A stretch of 29,731 bases of DNA from NCBI GenBank assembly GCA_905214345.1, contig CAJMLV010000033.1, positions 1-29,731 of the forward strand, given 5' to 3'. Shown here in pieces: positions 1 through 7,618 of the stretch. The DNA comes from an uncultured bacterium. GTDB lineage: Bacteria; Bacillota; Clostridia; Oscillospirales; Ruminococcaceae. Under the pieces are notes generated by a model, which did no database searches, had not been told where the DNA came from, and saw nothing but the letters and a program-made list of their open reading frames with translations. Made by a program: the position numbers and the translations under genes. The first letter of the stretch is position 1. Every line of letters starts with the position of its first letter.

Positions 1-48
1 CCAGATTACATCCGGCTCCGCCTGGGACAGGATGTGCCGCATCAATAA
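1..48 (+). CDS. C-terminal end of an unidentified protein (partial)
   Basis: The first frame of the window is open for 15 codons and ends in TAA at 46-48; the visible tail reads PDYIRLRLGQDVPHQ. An intrinsic terminator begins seven bases after the stop, which is why I take this as the true end of a gene entering from the left rather than chance. Fifteen residues are too few to assign a family, and no function is offered. Confidence 0.45.
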   Translation, partial: PDYIRLRLGQDVPHQ

Positions 49-54
49 AAGATA

Positions 55-97
55 CCCGGCCGGTATACCGCAACGGTTTTCCGGCCGGATTTTTTTG
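55..97 (+). terminator. Intrinsic terminator after the left-edge gene
   Basis: The 8-base arm CCGGCCGG at 56-63 pairs with an identical palindromic arm at 81-88. A smaller ACCG/CGGT stem lies inside the loop, and a run of seven T follows from 90. It closes the gene ending at 48 and separates it from the next unit. Confidence 0.8.
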
Positions 98-198
98 TTT
101 TGGTGCAATGCGGCGTGGTCATGCGGTTTATCGGGCATACTGAAAATGATGCAAGAAAAACAGCCGGGTGTTAGCGCGGGATAACTCTGCGGGGACCA

Positions 199-227
199 TT
201 GCTTTTGGAACGGGATGGGTGTACAAT
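199..227 (+). promoter_or_regulatory. Promoter for the glutamate-cysteine ligase unit
   Basis: TTGCTT at 199-204 and TACAAT at 222-227 are separated by 17 bases, close to the sigma-A consensus. Transcription would begin near 234. That lies downstream of the ATG at 215, so translation from that ATG is unlikely and the TTG at 296 is favoured. The stretch 98-198 shows no gene or other clear signal. Confidence 0.5.
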
Positions 228-295
228 GTCCATGTCTATGCCATACCGGCCGGGAACCTCTTCCGCCGCGGCACGGACGGAAACAGGAGGGTATT

Positions 296-1528
296 TTGGC
301 AAACCTGAGAAAGCAAAAGGAAGCCCTTGTCAGTTATTTTGAATCGGGCTGCAAACCGGCCGGGCAACTGACCGTCGGTTTGGAAGTTGAACATTTTATT
401 ACGGGGGCGGACGGCAGCCCTGTCCAGTTTGAACAGATCCAGCAGGTGCTGCAGGCCTTGCAGCAGACCGGCGATGTGCCGGTGGTGATGGATGGCGAGT
501 ATGTGGGTTTTTACAATGATGCGTACGCACTGTCACTGGAACCTGCCTGCCAGCTGGAAATCAGTGTGTTTCCCCAGCCCAGCGTAAGCCGGCTCATGGC
601 GGTGTACGAAGGCTTTGCCGCGCGCATGCACCGGGCTTTGTCCCAGCAAGGACTGCGAGGATATAACCTGGGGTATCATCCCACCCGCCGGGCGGAAATG
701 CTGCCGCTCATCCCCAAAAAGCGGTATGAAGTCATGGACCGCTATTTTCAGAAGCGCGGCCACCATGGCACCCAGATGATGCGCGCCACCGCATCCACCC
801 AGGTATCCATCGACTATTTCAGCGAACAGGATTTTGTGCGCAAGTACCGTGTGGCCTGCCTGATTACGCCGCTGCTGGCTCTTCTGACGGACAACGCCCC
901 TGTTTATGAAGGGCAGCCCAACCATGCGTACAGTGTGCGCACGTCCGTTTGGAATGATGTGGACCCGGACCGCTGCGGTATCCCGCCGATTTTGATGGAC
1001 GGGGACTTCGGTTTTGAAAAGTATGCGGACTATATTCTGCAAAAACCTCTGGTGGTATCCCGCCGCGGACCCCGCACCGAAGGAGTGGGCAGAAAGTCTG
1101 CTTTTGAAGTGTATCCTTCGGCCATGGGACGGGATGAGATCGAGCATGTGCTGTCCATGTTCTTCTTCGACGTGCGGCTGAAAAGTTATATTGAGATCCG
1201 GGTGGCAGACAGCATGCCGGCACCCTATGTGGCCGGATACGCAGAACTGGTCAAGGCGGTTCTGTCCAGCCCGGCGGCCCAGGACGGCATCCTGCGCCAT
1301 TATGCAGGGGCAACGGTGGAGGACATCGAGGCCGCCAAAGTGGGTGTGTGCTGCAACGGGTACAAGGCGCAGGTCTACGGGCGGCCGGTGGCCGACGAGG
1401 TGGCCTGGCTGATGGCGCAGGCCAAGAGCCGCGTTACCACGCCGGAAGCGCGGCGCAATCTGGAACCGCTGGCTGCTCTGGCTGCACAGAAAAAGACGAT
1501 CCGGGAAACGGTGGATGAACATGAGTGA
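296..1528 (+). CDS. Glutamate-cysteine ligase, GCS2 family
   Basis: A 410-residue GCS2 (plant/EgtA-type) enzyme, a family that uses ATP to join the gamma-carboxyl of glutamate to cysteine or another amine. Family features seen include the early TVGLEVEHF strand that carries substrate- and metal-binding acidic residues, the TASTQVSIDY segment, and the late YIEIRVADSMP strand. I chose the TTG start at 296 because AGGAGG at 285-290 lies five bases before it and the promoter is at 199-227. The in-frame ATG at 215 would add a 27-residue basic, Cys/Pro-rich stretch unlike the family. The stop overlaps the next gene by 14 bases, so the pair is probably translationally coupled. No gshB or gshF-type fusion is nearby, so the product may be gamma-glutamylcysteine or a related gamma-glutamyl compound rather than glutathione. 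Family assignment is strong; the exact substrate is inferred. Confidence 0.85.
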   Translation: MANLRKQKEALVSYFESGCKPAGQLTVGLEVEHFITGADGSPVQFEQIQQVLQALQQTGDVPVVMDGEYVGFYNDAYALSLEPACQLEISVFPQPSVSRLMAVYEGFAARMHRALSQQGLRGYNLGYHPTRRAEMLPLIPKKRYEVMDRYFQKRGHHGTQMMRATASTQVSIDYFSEQDFVRKYRVACLITPLLALLTDNAPVYEGQPNHAYSVRTSVWNDVDPDRCGIPPILMDGDFGFEKYADYILQKPLVVSRRGPRTEGVGRKSAFEVYPSAMGRDEIEHVLSMFFFDVRLKSYIEIRVADSMPAPYVAGYAELVKAVLSSPAAQDGILRHYAGATVEDIEAAKVGVCCNGYKAQVYGRPVADEVAWLMAQAKSRVTTPEARRNLEPLAALAAQKKTIRETVDEHE

Positions 1529-2849
1529 ATTTCGCAACGCACTGGAATTGGATGCCGAATATCTGGACATGGCCCGGCAGGACCCGAATCTGCAGCGGGA
1601 CTTTGAGGCCATTGTGGCGTACATGAAAAGCTCCACGGCCATTCATCACGGGGAATATGTACGGACCTGCTTCAAGCCCAAACTGCTGACCGAGTCTCAG
1701 TTTGCACAGATCAAGGCGGATATGGAAGTTCTGTATGCCATTTTCGCCCGGGTGATGGAAGAATATGAAACGGATGCCTCTTACCGGGCACTTTTTGGTT
1801 TCGATCCAAGGGTGGAAGAGCTGATTCTTCGAGCAAACCGGGCACCGTCCCTGCTGCCCATGGCCCGCATTGATTTTTTCTATAATGAAGAAACAGGGGA
1901 GTACACCTTCTGTGAATTCAATACCGATGGCGCCAGCGCCATGAACGAGGATCGGGAACTGCACAACGCACAGCAGCTTTCCGGTGCGTACCGCGCCTTT
2001 ACGGCTGCCCACAAGACCCGCCGCTGCGAGCTCTTTGACAGCTGGGTAAAGACCATGCGGCGCATCTGGCAGCGTGCAGGCGGGTATACAACGCCCCGCG
2101 TGGCCATCGTGGATTATATGGAGTGCGGCACTGTCAATGAATTTGAGATTTTCCGCCAGTACTTTGAAAAAGCCGGAGTCCCGGCGGAAGTCTGCGATGT
2201 GCGGGAGCTGCATTACGACGGCCACAGTCTGACCGGTCCGGCAGGGGAAAAGATCGACATGATCTACCGCCGGGCAGTCACCAGTGATGTGATGGCCCAT
2301 TATGAGGAGAGTACCTCTCTCTTGCAGGCGGCCCGGGACGGCGCGGTTTTGCTGGTGGGGGACTTCCACACCCAGATCGTGCACAATAAGGAACTTTTCC
2401 GTGTGCTGCATCTGCCCCGTACGCTGGAAATGCTCACCGAAGAGCAGCAGGCCTATGTGCGGGCACATGTGCCGTACACGGCGGAATTCGGTGCCGAACA
2501 CCTGCCTCGTGTCCTGGCCGAAAAGGACAAATGGATCCTGAAACCCACCGATTCCTATGGGTCCCGCGGGGTGTATGCCGGTGTGGAGTATGACCAGGCC
2601 AAGTGGGAAGAAGTCGTCCGCAGCCTGCCCCATACCGGATATCTGCTGCAGGCTTTCCATACACCCTACGTCACCGAAAACTACGGCCTGAACGGTGAGG
2701 AATTCGGACTGAATCGCTATTACAACCTGACCGGGATCTATACCTATGACGGCGTGGCCCAGGGCGTGTATTCCCGGGTTTCGCTCACGCCCATCATCTC
2801 TTCCCAGTACAGCGAAAAGACCCTGCCCACCCTGTTGGTGGCGGACTGA
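1515..2849 (+). CDS. Glutathionylspermidine synthase-like ATP-grasp ligase
   Basis: A 444-residue protein resembling the C-terminal ligase of glutathionylspermidine synthase (pre-ATP-grasp plus ATP-grasp). Members form a peptide bond between a carboxylate, activated as acyl phosphate, and an amine. Visible motifs are ARIDFFYNEETGEYTFCEFN, typical of the family's acidic substrate/Mg region, then the nucleotide-binding KWILKPTDSYGSRGVYAG, then the closing NLTGIYTYDGVAQGVYSRVS segment. There is no N-terminal amidase domain, unlike the E. coli bifunctional enzyme. It starts at ATG 1515 inside the end of the GCS2 ligase gene; ATG 1521 is an alternative two codons later. The coupling suggests that it extends the gamma-glutamyl product with a second amine or amino acid. 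The family call is good; the partner substrate cannot be read from the sequence. Confidence 0.8.
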   Translation: MNMSEFRNALELDAEYLDMARQDPNLQRDFEAIVAYMKSSTAIHHGEYVRTCFKPKLLTESQFAQIKADMEVLYAIFARVMEEYETDASYRALFGFDPRVEELILRANRAPSLLPMARIDFFYNEETGEYTFCEFNTDGASAMNEDRELHNAQQLSGAYRAFTAAHKTRRCELFDSWVKTMRRIWQRAGGYTTPRVAIVDYMECGTVNEFEIFRQYFEKAGVPAEVCDVRELHYDGHSLTGPAGEKIDMIYRRAVTSDVMAHYEESTSLLQAARDGAVLLVGDFHTQIVHNKELFRVLHLPRTLEMLTEEQQAYVRAHVPYTAEFGAEHLPRVLAEKDKWILKPTDSYGSRGVYAGVEYDQAKWEEVVRSLPHTGYLLQAFHTPYVTENYGLNGEEFGLNRYYNLTGIYTYDGVAQGVYSRVSLTPIISSQYSEKTLPTLLVAD

Positions 2850-2920
2850 TGAATGACAGGTGCCGTTTCTGCGGATACTAGCCCCAAGAACCGATTCTTT
2901 TCGGGAAAGGGGCGCAGTTC

Positions 2921-3442
2921 ATGCGGGAATCATCCTATCATGCCATTCTGACTGAAATGACGGTGCGTGCCCTGTGGGAAACGCAGAACGTCATTGATTG
3001 CATCCCCGATGAATTGTGGGATAAACCTTACGGTGGTGCGCCTTTGTGGCAGCATATCTACCATACTTTGCACGGGCTGGATCAGTGGTTCATCAATCCC
3101 CGGGACCGGGATTTTGTGGAACCGCCAATTCATACGCCGCTGTTGCAGGATCTGACCATCTATCCCGCCACAAGACTGAGCCGCCGCCAGCTGAACGATT
3201 ATTTCCACACCATCAAAGCCAAATTGTCGCTGTACCTGCCGGCTTTGCATGATGAGGACCTGCTCCAGCGGCCGGAAGGCTGTGAGTGGACCCGTATGAC
3301 CCTTATTCTGGCCCAGTACCGGCATCTGCACCTGCATCTGGGAATGCTGATGGGCTTTGTGCAGGCCGCCACCGGCCTGTGCCCGCGGGTGCTAGACCTT
3401 GGTACCGAGATCCCGCTGGGACCGTACGACCCCTATGAATAA
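2921..3442 (+). CDS. DinB-like four-helix metal-binding protein
   Basis: A 173-residue protein of the DinB/YfiT-like superfamily, small helical bundles that bind a divalent metal through histidines and often act as thiol-dependent transferases. Seen here are the WQHIYHTLHGLDQW helix around residues 43-56 and the RHLHLHLGML helix around 134-143, which place histidines where the family puts its metal ligands. The start ATG at 2921 is preceded by AAAGGGG. It lies 71 bases after the ATP-grasp gene with no clear terminator between, so it may share that transcript. That is interesting because many DinB-like enzymes use low-molecular-weight thiols such as bacillithiol or mycothiol. The link to a thiol made upstream is inference. 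Alternative: a DinB protein of unrelated function. Confidence 0.7.
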   Translation: MRESSYHAILTEMTVRALWETQNVIDCIPDELWDKPYGGAPLWQHIYHTLHGLDQWFINPRDRDFVEPPIHTPLLQDLTIYPATRLSRRQLNDYFHTIKAKLSLYLPALHDEDLLQRPEGCEWTRMTLILAQYRHLHLHLGMLMGFVQAATGLCPRVLDLGTEIPLGPYDPYE

Positions 3443-3458
3443 GAAAGGATGTTTGCCC

Positions 3459-3920
3459 ATGAAACGGATGGCGTGTCTGGCGGCTGGAGTGTTTGCCGCG
3501 GTGATGCTGGCAGGCTGCGGTCAGGAAAGCTCGGCGCCCGTGTGGACGGGGACCCTGGAAAATACCGGTGTTGTGATGACGGTGACGGGGGCTTCCGTTG
3601 CCGAATCCACGGCGTTCTGGTACCAGGATGAGGATTCCGACGGAGAGGAACTTCTGCTGCTGACAGCGGAGGACGTCGTCACGCTGTGTTGGCAGGGGCT
3701 GCAGCCGGAAAATGTGGAGGTCGCCTTTGCCACCCCCGATGAGGGTGTTTATTACGCGGACAGCGAATACGATACCATCGAAAAGGTAGATTATGTTCCT
3801 CTGGATGGGGAAGAAGGGGTACTGGCTTATCGGTTTGATACGGCATACAGTTTCATTGTTACCGTGACCACCGAGCAGGGAACCGACCGCTTTTTGCTGG
3901 ACGCCCGCCGAGATATCTGA
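3459..3920 (+). CDS. Small secreted lipoprotein of unknown function
   Basis: A 153-residue predicted lipoprotein. The N-terminus has basic residues (MKRM), a hydrophobic stretch and the lipobox LAGC with the acylated cysteine at residue 20, so the mature protein should be anchored outside the cytoplasmic membrane. The mature part is acidic and rich in Val, Thr and Glu, as in small beta-rich lipoproteins, but I do not recognise a named domain. I chose ATG 3459 because it places the signal peptide at the very N-terminus and AAGAAAGGA lies upstream; ATG 3435 would add eight residues. It follows the DinB-like gene by 16 bases and ends just before a strong terminator, so it is the last gene of this unit. 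Confidence 0.7.
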   Translation: MKRMACLAAGVFAAVMLAGCGQESSAPVWTGTLENTGVVMTVTGASVAESTAFWYQDEDSDGEELLLLTAEDVVTLCWQGLQPENVEVAFATPDEGVYYADSEYDTIEKVDYVPLDGEEGVLAYRFDTAYSFIVTVTTEQGTDRFLLDARRDI

Positions 3921-3934
3921 TCAACCCAAAAGAG

Positions 3935-3962
3935 AAAAGCCCGGCCGTCTGGCCGGGCTTTT
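3935..3962. terminator. Bidirectional terminator between convergent genes
   Basis: A perfect 12-base stem, AAAAGCCCGGCC at 3935-3946 with GGCCGGGCTTTT at 3951-3962, has a 4-base loop. T runs on both strands let it stop the lipoprotein unit from the left and the mscS gene from the right. Confidence 0.9.
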
Positions 3963-3974
3963 GTGTTTGTTGGA

Positions 3975-5069
3975 TTACTTTTCGGGGGTCTTTTCCAGAT
4001 ACACGCTGGTGGAGGGGAATGCAAAGGAGCAGCCTTCCTTTTCCATCAGATCCATGATCTGCAAGTTCAGCCGGTTCTTCATAGCACGGAAATCCGCAAG
4101 GGCCAGGGCTGTCACATACATGCGCACATCAATGTCGATGCTGGAGGCACTGAAGGTGGTCAGGCTTACCTGGACCGTTTCCGGCTGGGCAGTGGGCTCC
4201 GCCTTGCAAAGTTCGGTCAGGGCGGCGCAGAGAGATTCGATCTTCTCGCGGGGCGTGTCGTAGGTCACCCCGATGACAAAATTCCAAAGACGGCTGTTGC
4301 GGTCGGTGACGTTCTGGATGTACTCGGCGCTGACCTTGGAGTTTTCCACCGTGATCTGGCAGTTGTCCGGTGTGCGCAGTTTGGTGGAGCGGAAAGAGAT
4401 CTCTTCCACCGTGCCCTCAAAGCTGCCCAGAACAATGTAATCTCCGATGCCGAAGGGGCGCTCCATGACCAGGGTGATGCCCGCGATCAGATTGGACAAG
4501 GTGGACTGTGCTGCCAGAGAAACGGCAAGGCCTGCCACACCGGCGCCGGCCATCAGGCCCGCAACCGGCACACCGAACAGTTCCAGCGTAGCCAGAATGG
4601 TCACGACAATGACCAGGACCCGGTAGATCTTTTCAAAAAAGCGGGTCATGGTTTTGTTGCTTTCCAGATCCAGCCGGTTCTGGGCGCTGCGCAGCAGCAG
4701 GCCGCAAAGAGCTTCACTGCGCCAGAATCCAAGACCCAGCAGCGCAATGGAAATAGCGTTGAACACCGGCCCGGCCAGCAGAGCGGTCTGCTGGGGTGTC
4801 AGGGGCAGGGGAAAGGCCAGCACGGCCAGATAAATCAGGAAGGTGCGCAGGAGCAGCACCAGCGAACCGGAAAAACCGTCAAACAGAATGCGCAGCCATT
4901 CCGGCATATAGCGCTGCAGTTTTTCTCGCAGCTTTTCGATCAGGGCGCGGTACAGGCGGGTGCCGAACACCGCCGCCAGCGCCAGGATCAGCGTGAGGAT
5001 GATGCGCAGGATCACATTGTGGGTGTTGATGAAGGCCATAAAAATGGCCCAGAATTCTTGAATTGCCAT
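3975..5069 (-). CDS. MscS-family small-conductance mechanosensitive channel
   Basis: A 364-residue integral membrane channel that opens when membrane tension rises on hypo-osmotic shock and releases solutes. Hydrophobic segments lie at about residues 19-37, 66-87, 97-116 and 149-165. The glycine/alanine-rich pore helix runs from about 171 to 199 and includes GVAGLAVSLAAQSTLSN, the hallmark of MscS. The following VMERPFGIGDYI and GTVEEISFRSTKLRT segments are the typical cytoplasmic beta domain. It is a little longer than E. coli MscS (286 residues) because of extra N-terminal membrane segments. The start at 5069 has AGGAG upstream. It is a single gene on the - strand with its own promoter at 5152-5180. 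Confidence 0.9.
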   Translation of the reverse strand: MAIQEFWAIFMAFINTHNVILRIILTLILALAAVFGTRLYRALIEKLREKLQRYMPEWLRILFDGFSGSLVLLLRTFLIYLAVLAFPLPLTPQQTALLAGPVFNAISIALLGLGFWRSEALCGLLLRSAQNRLDLESNKTMTRFFEKIYRVLVIVVTILATLELFGVPVAGLMAGAGVAGLAVSLAAQSTLSNLIAGITLVMERPFGIGDYIVLGSFEGTVEEISFRSTKLRTPDNCQITVENSKVSAEYIQNVTDRNSRLWNFVIGVTYDTPREKIESLCAALTELCKAEPTAQPETVQVSLTTFSASSIDIDVRMYVTALALADFRAMKNRLNLQIMDLMEKEGCSFAFPSTSVYLEKTPEK

Positions 5070-5108
5070 AGGTATATACTCCTGACGGTGATTGGTTATG
5101 GAAAGAGA

Positions 5109-5127
5109 GCAGGCAAATTATGCCTGC
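5109..5127. repeat. Perfect inverted repeat in the mscS leader
   Basis: GCAGGCA at 5109-5115 and TGCCTGC at 5121-5127 form a 7-base perfect inverted repeat with a 5-base centre. It lies between the predicted mscS promoter and the mscS start codon, so it could be an operator or an RNA hairpin. There is no T run, so it is not an intrinsic terminator. Confidence 0.4.
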
Positions 5128-5151
5128 GTATGTGCAAATGGGTATGTAGTA

Positions 5152-5180
5152 AAGATACCGTGAAACGGCCTCTGTGTCAA
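5152..5180 (-). promoter_or_regulatory. Promoter of the mscS gene
   Basis: Read on the - strand, TTGACA (5175-5180) and TATCTT (5152-5157) are separated by 17 bases. The -35 is a perfect match and the -10 a fair one. It leaves a leader of roughly 75 bases containing the inverted repeat at 5109-5127. Confidence 0.55.
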
Positions 5181-5207
5181 GGCGGGGCGCTGTGCACAAA
5201 AAACGGC

Positions 5208-5235
5208 TTGCATTCTTGTCAAGATGTGCTATACT
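5208..5235 (+). promoter_or_regulatory. Promoter of the FMN riboswitch/ribU unit
   Basis: TTGCAT at 5208-5213 and TATACT at 5230-5235 have a 16-base spacer. The start point would fall just before the aptamer that begins near 5249. Confidence 0.55.
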
Positions 5236-5248
5236 GTGTATCAGAAAG

Positions 5249-5368
5249 TCTGTTTCAGGGCGGGGTGAAATTCCCCACCGGCGGTACAGCCCGCGACCGG
5301 CTGCTTTGGCAGCCGCTGATTCGGTGAAATTCCGAAGCCGACGGTATAGTCCGGATGGAAGAAACGGA
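5249..5368 (+). ncRNA. FMN riboswitch (RFN element)
   Basis: The highly conserved RFN core is clear: CAGGGCGGGGTGAAATTCCC from 5257, then CACCGGCGGT, AGCCCGCGACCGG, a second GGTGAAATTCCGAAGCCGAC block, and ATAGTCCGGATGGAAGAAAC. The closing stem pairs TTTC before the core with GAAAC near 5361-5365. In this class FMN binding favours the downstream terminator, so high flavin shuts off the riboflavin importer encoded next. The terminator at 5397-5428 indicates control by transcription attenuation. Confidence 0.95.
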
Positions 5369-5396
5369 AGCTCGCTTTATTTGCTTTGCTTTCCTG

Positions 5397-5428
5397 CGCC
5401 CTGCTGCATTTTGCGGCAGGGCGTTTTT
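5397..5428 (+). terminator. FMN riboswitch expression-platform terminator
   Basis: CGCCCTGC at 5397-5404 pairs with GCAGGGCG at 5416-5423. The stem extends inward by TGC/GCG around an ATTTT loop, and TTTTT follows. It lies between the aptamer and ribU, as expected for ligand-induced termination. Confidence 0.85.
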
Positions 5429-5520
5429 GCTTGGCAGATCGGATGAAGAGGCCTCCCGACAGCTGTGGCAACTGGCTTTCCAATTTATGTTAAAGGCCGC
5501 AACGGCCGGGAGGTACTGTT

Positions 5521-6117
5521 ATGAAAACCAAAAACCACATCCGTGAACTCACTGTCACCGCCATGCTTTCGGCGGTGGGCTTTGTGCTGATGATGATCGA
5601 TTTCAGCCTGCCCATGTTCATTCCGTTCTTTGTAAAGATGGATATTTCCGAACTGCCCGCGCTGCTGGCATCCTTCAGCCTGGGCCCTGTGTACGGCGTG
5701 GCTGTCTGCCTGGTCAAGAACATTCTGGCCGCCATCTTCCACGGTTCCACCGGAGGCATCGGGGAAGTGTGCAACTTCCTGCTGGGCGCCGCTTTCACCG
5801 CTTCCGCCGGTCTGATCTACAAGTACCGCAAGAACCGCAAGACCGCGGCACTGGGCGCGCTGGTGGGCGCGGTGATCATGGCTCTGGTCAGCGTACCGGT
5901 GAACTATTTCATCACCTACCCGGTGTATGCCCAGATGTTCGGCGGTATGGACCTGATCCTGGGGGCCTATCAGGAACTGAACCCCAATGCCGACAGCCTG
6001 CTTTTCTGCCTGGTGATGTTCAACATGCCCTTTACCTTTGTGAAGGGTGTTCTGGACGCGGTGATCTGCTTCCTGATCTACAAGCCTCTTTCTCCCATCC
6101 TGCATGGCCATCGCTGA
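5521..6117 (+). CDS. ribU: Riboflavin ECF transporter substrate-binding component
   Basis: A 198-residue hydrophobic protein of the RibU family, the S-component that binds riboflavin in the membrane and works with the shared energising module EcfA/A'/T, which is not in this window. It has the size and roughly six membrane helices of the family, and the typical SELPALLASFSLGP segment at about 43-56 followed by the VCLVKN helix. The FMN riboswitch directly upstream makes riboflavin a far safer substrate call than sequence alone would. GGGAGG lies nine bases before ATG 5521. Transcription should fall when cytoplasmic FMN is high. The 3' end has a weak GACAGAT/ATCTGTC hairpin (about 6128-6148) without a T run. 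Confidence 0.93.
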   Translation: MKTKNHIRELTVTAMLSAVGFVLMMIDFSLPMFIPFFVKMDISELPALLASFSLGPVYGVAVCLVKNILAAIFHGSTGGIGEVCNFLLGAAFTASAGLIYKYRKNRKTAALGALVGAVIMALVSVPVNYFITYPVYAQMFGGMDLILGAYQELNPNADSLLFCLVMFNMPFTFVKGVLDAVICFLIYKPLSPILHGHR

Positions 6118-6157
6118 CCCCCAAAAAGACAGATGTACAAAATCTGTCGGATATGCG

Positions 6158-6186
6158 TTGACAAATTCCAAGCGGTATGCTATGAT
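6158..6186 (+). promoter_or_regulatory. Promoter of the SAM-I riboswitch/metK unit
   Basis: A perfect TTGACA at 6158-6163 and TATGAT at 6181-6186 lie 17 bases apart, 25 bases before the S-box aptamer starts. Confidence 0.75.
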
Positions 6187-6210
6187 ACATTTCGACATCA
6201 GAATAAGGTG

Positions 6211-6305
6211 ACTTATCAAGAGTGGCTGAGGGAACAGGCCCTGTGAAGCCCGGCAACCTGCGCATGGCGTAAGGTGCCAATTCCTGCGGGAAACCGGAAG
6301 ATAAG
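6211..6305 (+). ncRNA. SAM-I (S-box) riboswitch
   Basis: Conserved S-box blocks are present in order: the CTTATC/GATAAG closing stem (6212-6217 with 6300-6305), AAGAGTGGCTGAGGGAACAG, GCCCTGTGAAGCCCGGCAAC, the GGTGCCAATTCC block and CGGGAAACCGGAAGATAAG. SAM binding normally stabilises the aptamer and lets the downstream terminator form. The gene it controls is SAM synthetase, so this is feedback by the pathway product. Confidence 0.95.
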
Positions 6306-6312
6306 CGTTTGC

Positions 6313-6347
6313 GCGCGTTTCCCGCCGTGTGTGGGAAACGCGCTTTT
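6313..6347 (+). terminator. SAM-I expression-platform terminator
   Basis: An 11-base perfect stem, GCGCGTTTCCC at 6313-6323 with GGGAAACGCGC at 6333-6343, is followed by TTTT. It sits between the aptamer and metK. Confidence 0.88.
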
Positions 6348-6440
6348 GTTTGCGTTTTGCCCCGGCGGGAGCGCAGCATGGTTTTCGTCAAGTTGCCTTT
6401 CTGACCCGCAAATCTTTTTTACCCAAGGAGGCAGCTTTTC

Positions 6441-7592
6441 ATGTCCAAATTTCTGTTTACGTCCGAATCCGTCACCGAAGGGCATCCCGACAAAATCTGC
6501 GATCAGATTTCCGACGCCGTGCTCGATGCTATCCTGAGCCAGGACCCCGACGCCCGCGTTGCCTGTGAAACCACCTGCACCACCGGTCTTGTCCATATCA
6601 TGGGCGAGATCACCACCAGCTGCTATGTGGACATTCCTGGCATTGCCCGCGAAGTCGTCAAGGAAATCGGTTATGACCGTGCCAAGTACGGCTTTGACTG
6701 CGATACCTGCGGCGTGCTGACCAGCATCGACGGTCAGAGCCCGGATATTGCCCTGGGCACCAACGACGAGGTGGCCGGTGCCGGCGACCAGGGGATGATG
6801 TTCGGCTATGCCTGCAACGAAACCCCCGAACTGATGCCCCTGCCTATCTCGCTGGCCCACAAGCTGGCCAAGCGCCTGACCGAAGTGCGCAAGAACGGCA
6901 CCATGGGTTATCTGCGTCCGGACGGCAAGAGCCAGGTCACCATCGAGTATGTGGACGGCAAGCCCGCCCGCGTGGATACGGTGGTCATCTCCAGCCAGCA
7001 CAGCCCGGAAGTTACCCAGGAACAGCTCCATGCCGACATCATGGAACAGGTCATCAAGGCCACCATTCCGGCCGACCTGCTGGACGAAAACACCAAGTAC
7101 TTCATCAACCCCACCGGCCGTTTTGTGGTGGGCGGTCCCCAGGGTGACAGCGGTCTGACCGGCCGTAAGATCATCGTGGACACCTACGGCGGCTATGCCC
7201 GCCACGGCGGCGGCGCGTTCAGCGGCAAGGACCCCTCCAAGGTGGACCGTTCCGCCGCGTATGCTGCCCGCTGGGTCGCCAAGAACCTGGTGGCTGCCGG
7301 TCTGGCCGACAAGTGCGAAGTTCAGCTGGCCTATGCCATCGGTGTGGCGGAGCCGGTCTCCATCCTGGTGGATACCTTCGGCACCGGCGTTGTGGAGGAC
7401 GCCAAGCTGGAAGCAGCGGTGGAGAAGGTGTTCGACCTGCGCCCCGCGGCCATCATCCGTGATCTGGACCTGCGCAAGCCCATCTATCGTCCTCTGGCTG
7501 CTTACGGCCATATGGGCCGGGAAGACCTGGGCGTCAAGTGGGAAAATACCGACCGTGTGGATGCCCTGAAAGCGGCTGTTGCGGCGCTGTAA
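6441..7592 (+). CDS. metK: S-adenosylmethionine synthetase
   Basis: A 383-residue cytoplasmic enzyme making S-adenosylmethionine from methionine and ATP. Diagnostic motifs are EGHPDKICDQISDAV near the N-terminus (catalytic His and metal-binding Asp), GAGDQGMMFGYA in the middle, and the glycine-rich GGGAFSGKDPSKVDRSAAY loop from about residue 256. Length is normal for the family. AAGGAGG upstream fixes the start at 6441. It is transcribed alone behind the S-box riboswitch, so expression should rise when SAM is scarce. Nothing about it is odd. Confidence 0.97.
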   Translation: MSKFLFTSESVTEGHPDKICDQISDAVLDAILSQDPDARVACETTCTTGLVHIMGEITTSCYVDIPGIAREVVKEIGYDRAKYGFDCDTCGVLTSIDGQSPDIALGTNDEVAGAGDQGMMFGYACNETPELMPLPISLAHKLAKRLTEVRKNGTMGYLRPDGKSQVTIEYVDGKPARVDTVVISSQHSPEVTQEQLHADIMEQVIKATIPADLLDENTKYFINPTGRFVVGGPQGDSGLTGRKIIVDTYGGYARHGGGAFSGKDPSKVDRSAAYAARWVAKNLVAAGLADKCEVQLAYAIGVAEPVSILVDTFGTGVVEDAKLEAAVEKVFDLRPAAIIRDLDLRKPIYRPLAAYGHMGREDLGVKWENTDRVDALKAAVAAL

Positions 7593-7618
7593 TCCAAACC
7601 TCTGTATAAAATGTAAAG

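Noticed and set aside
2849..2881. Tiny frame MNDRCRFCGY overlapping the ATP-grasp stop
   Set aside because: Ten codons with one CxxC pair are too short; no ribosome site spacing or conservation can be shown.
3963..5327. Long open + strand frame antisense to mscS
   Set aside because: It mirrors a gene with clear MscS motifs, is Gln/His/Gly-rich with no domain, and runs through the terminator, mscS promoter and FMN aptamer.
6128..6148. GACAGAT/ATCTGTC hairpin as ribU terminator
   Set aside because: Seven pairs with no following T run, and the metK promoter starts just after; kept only as a remark under ribU.
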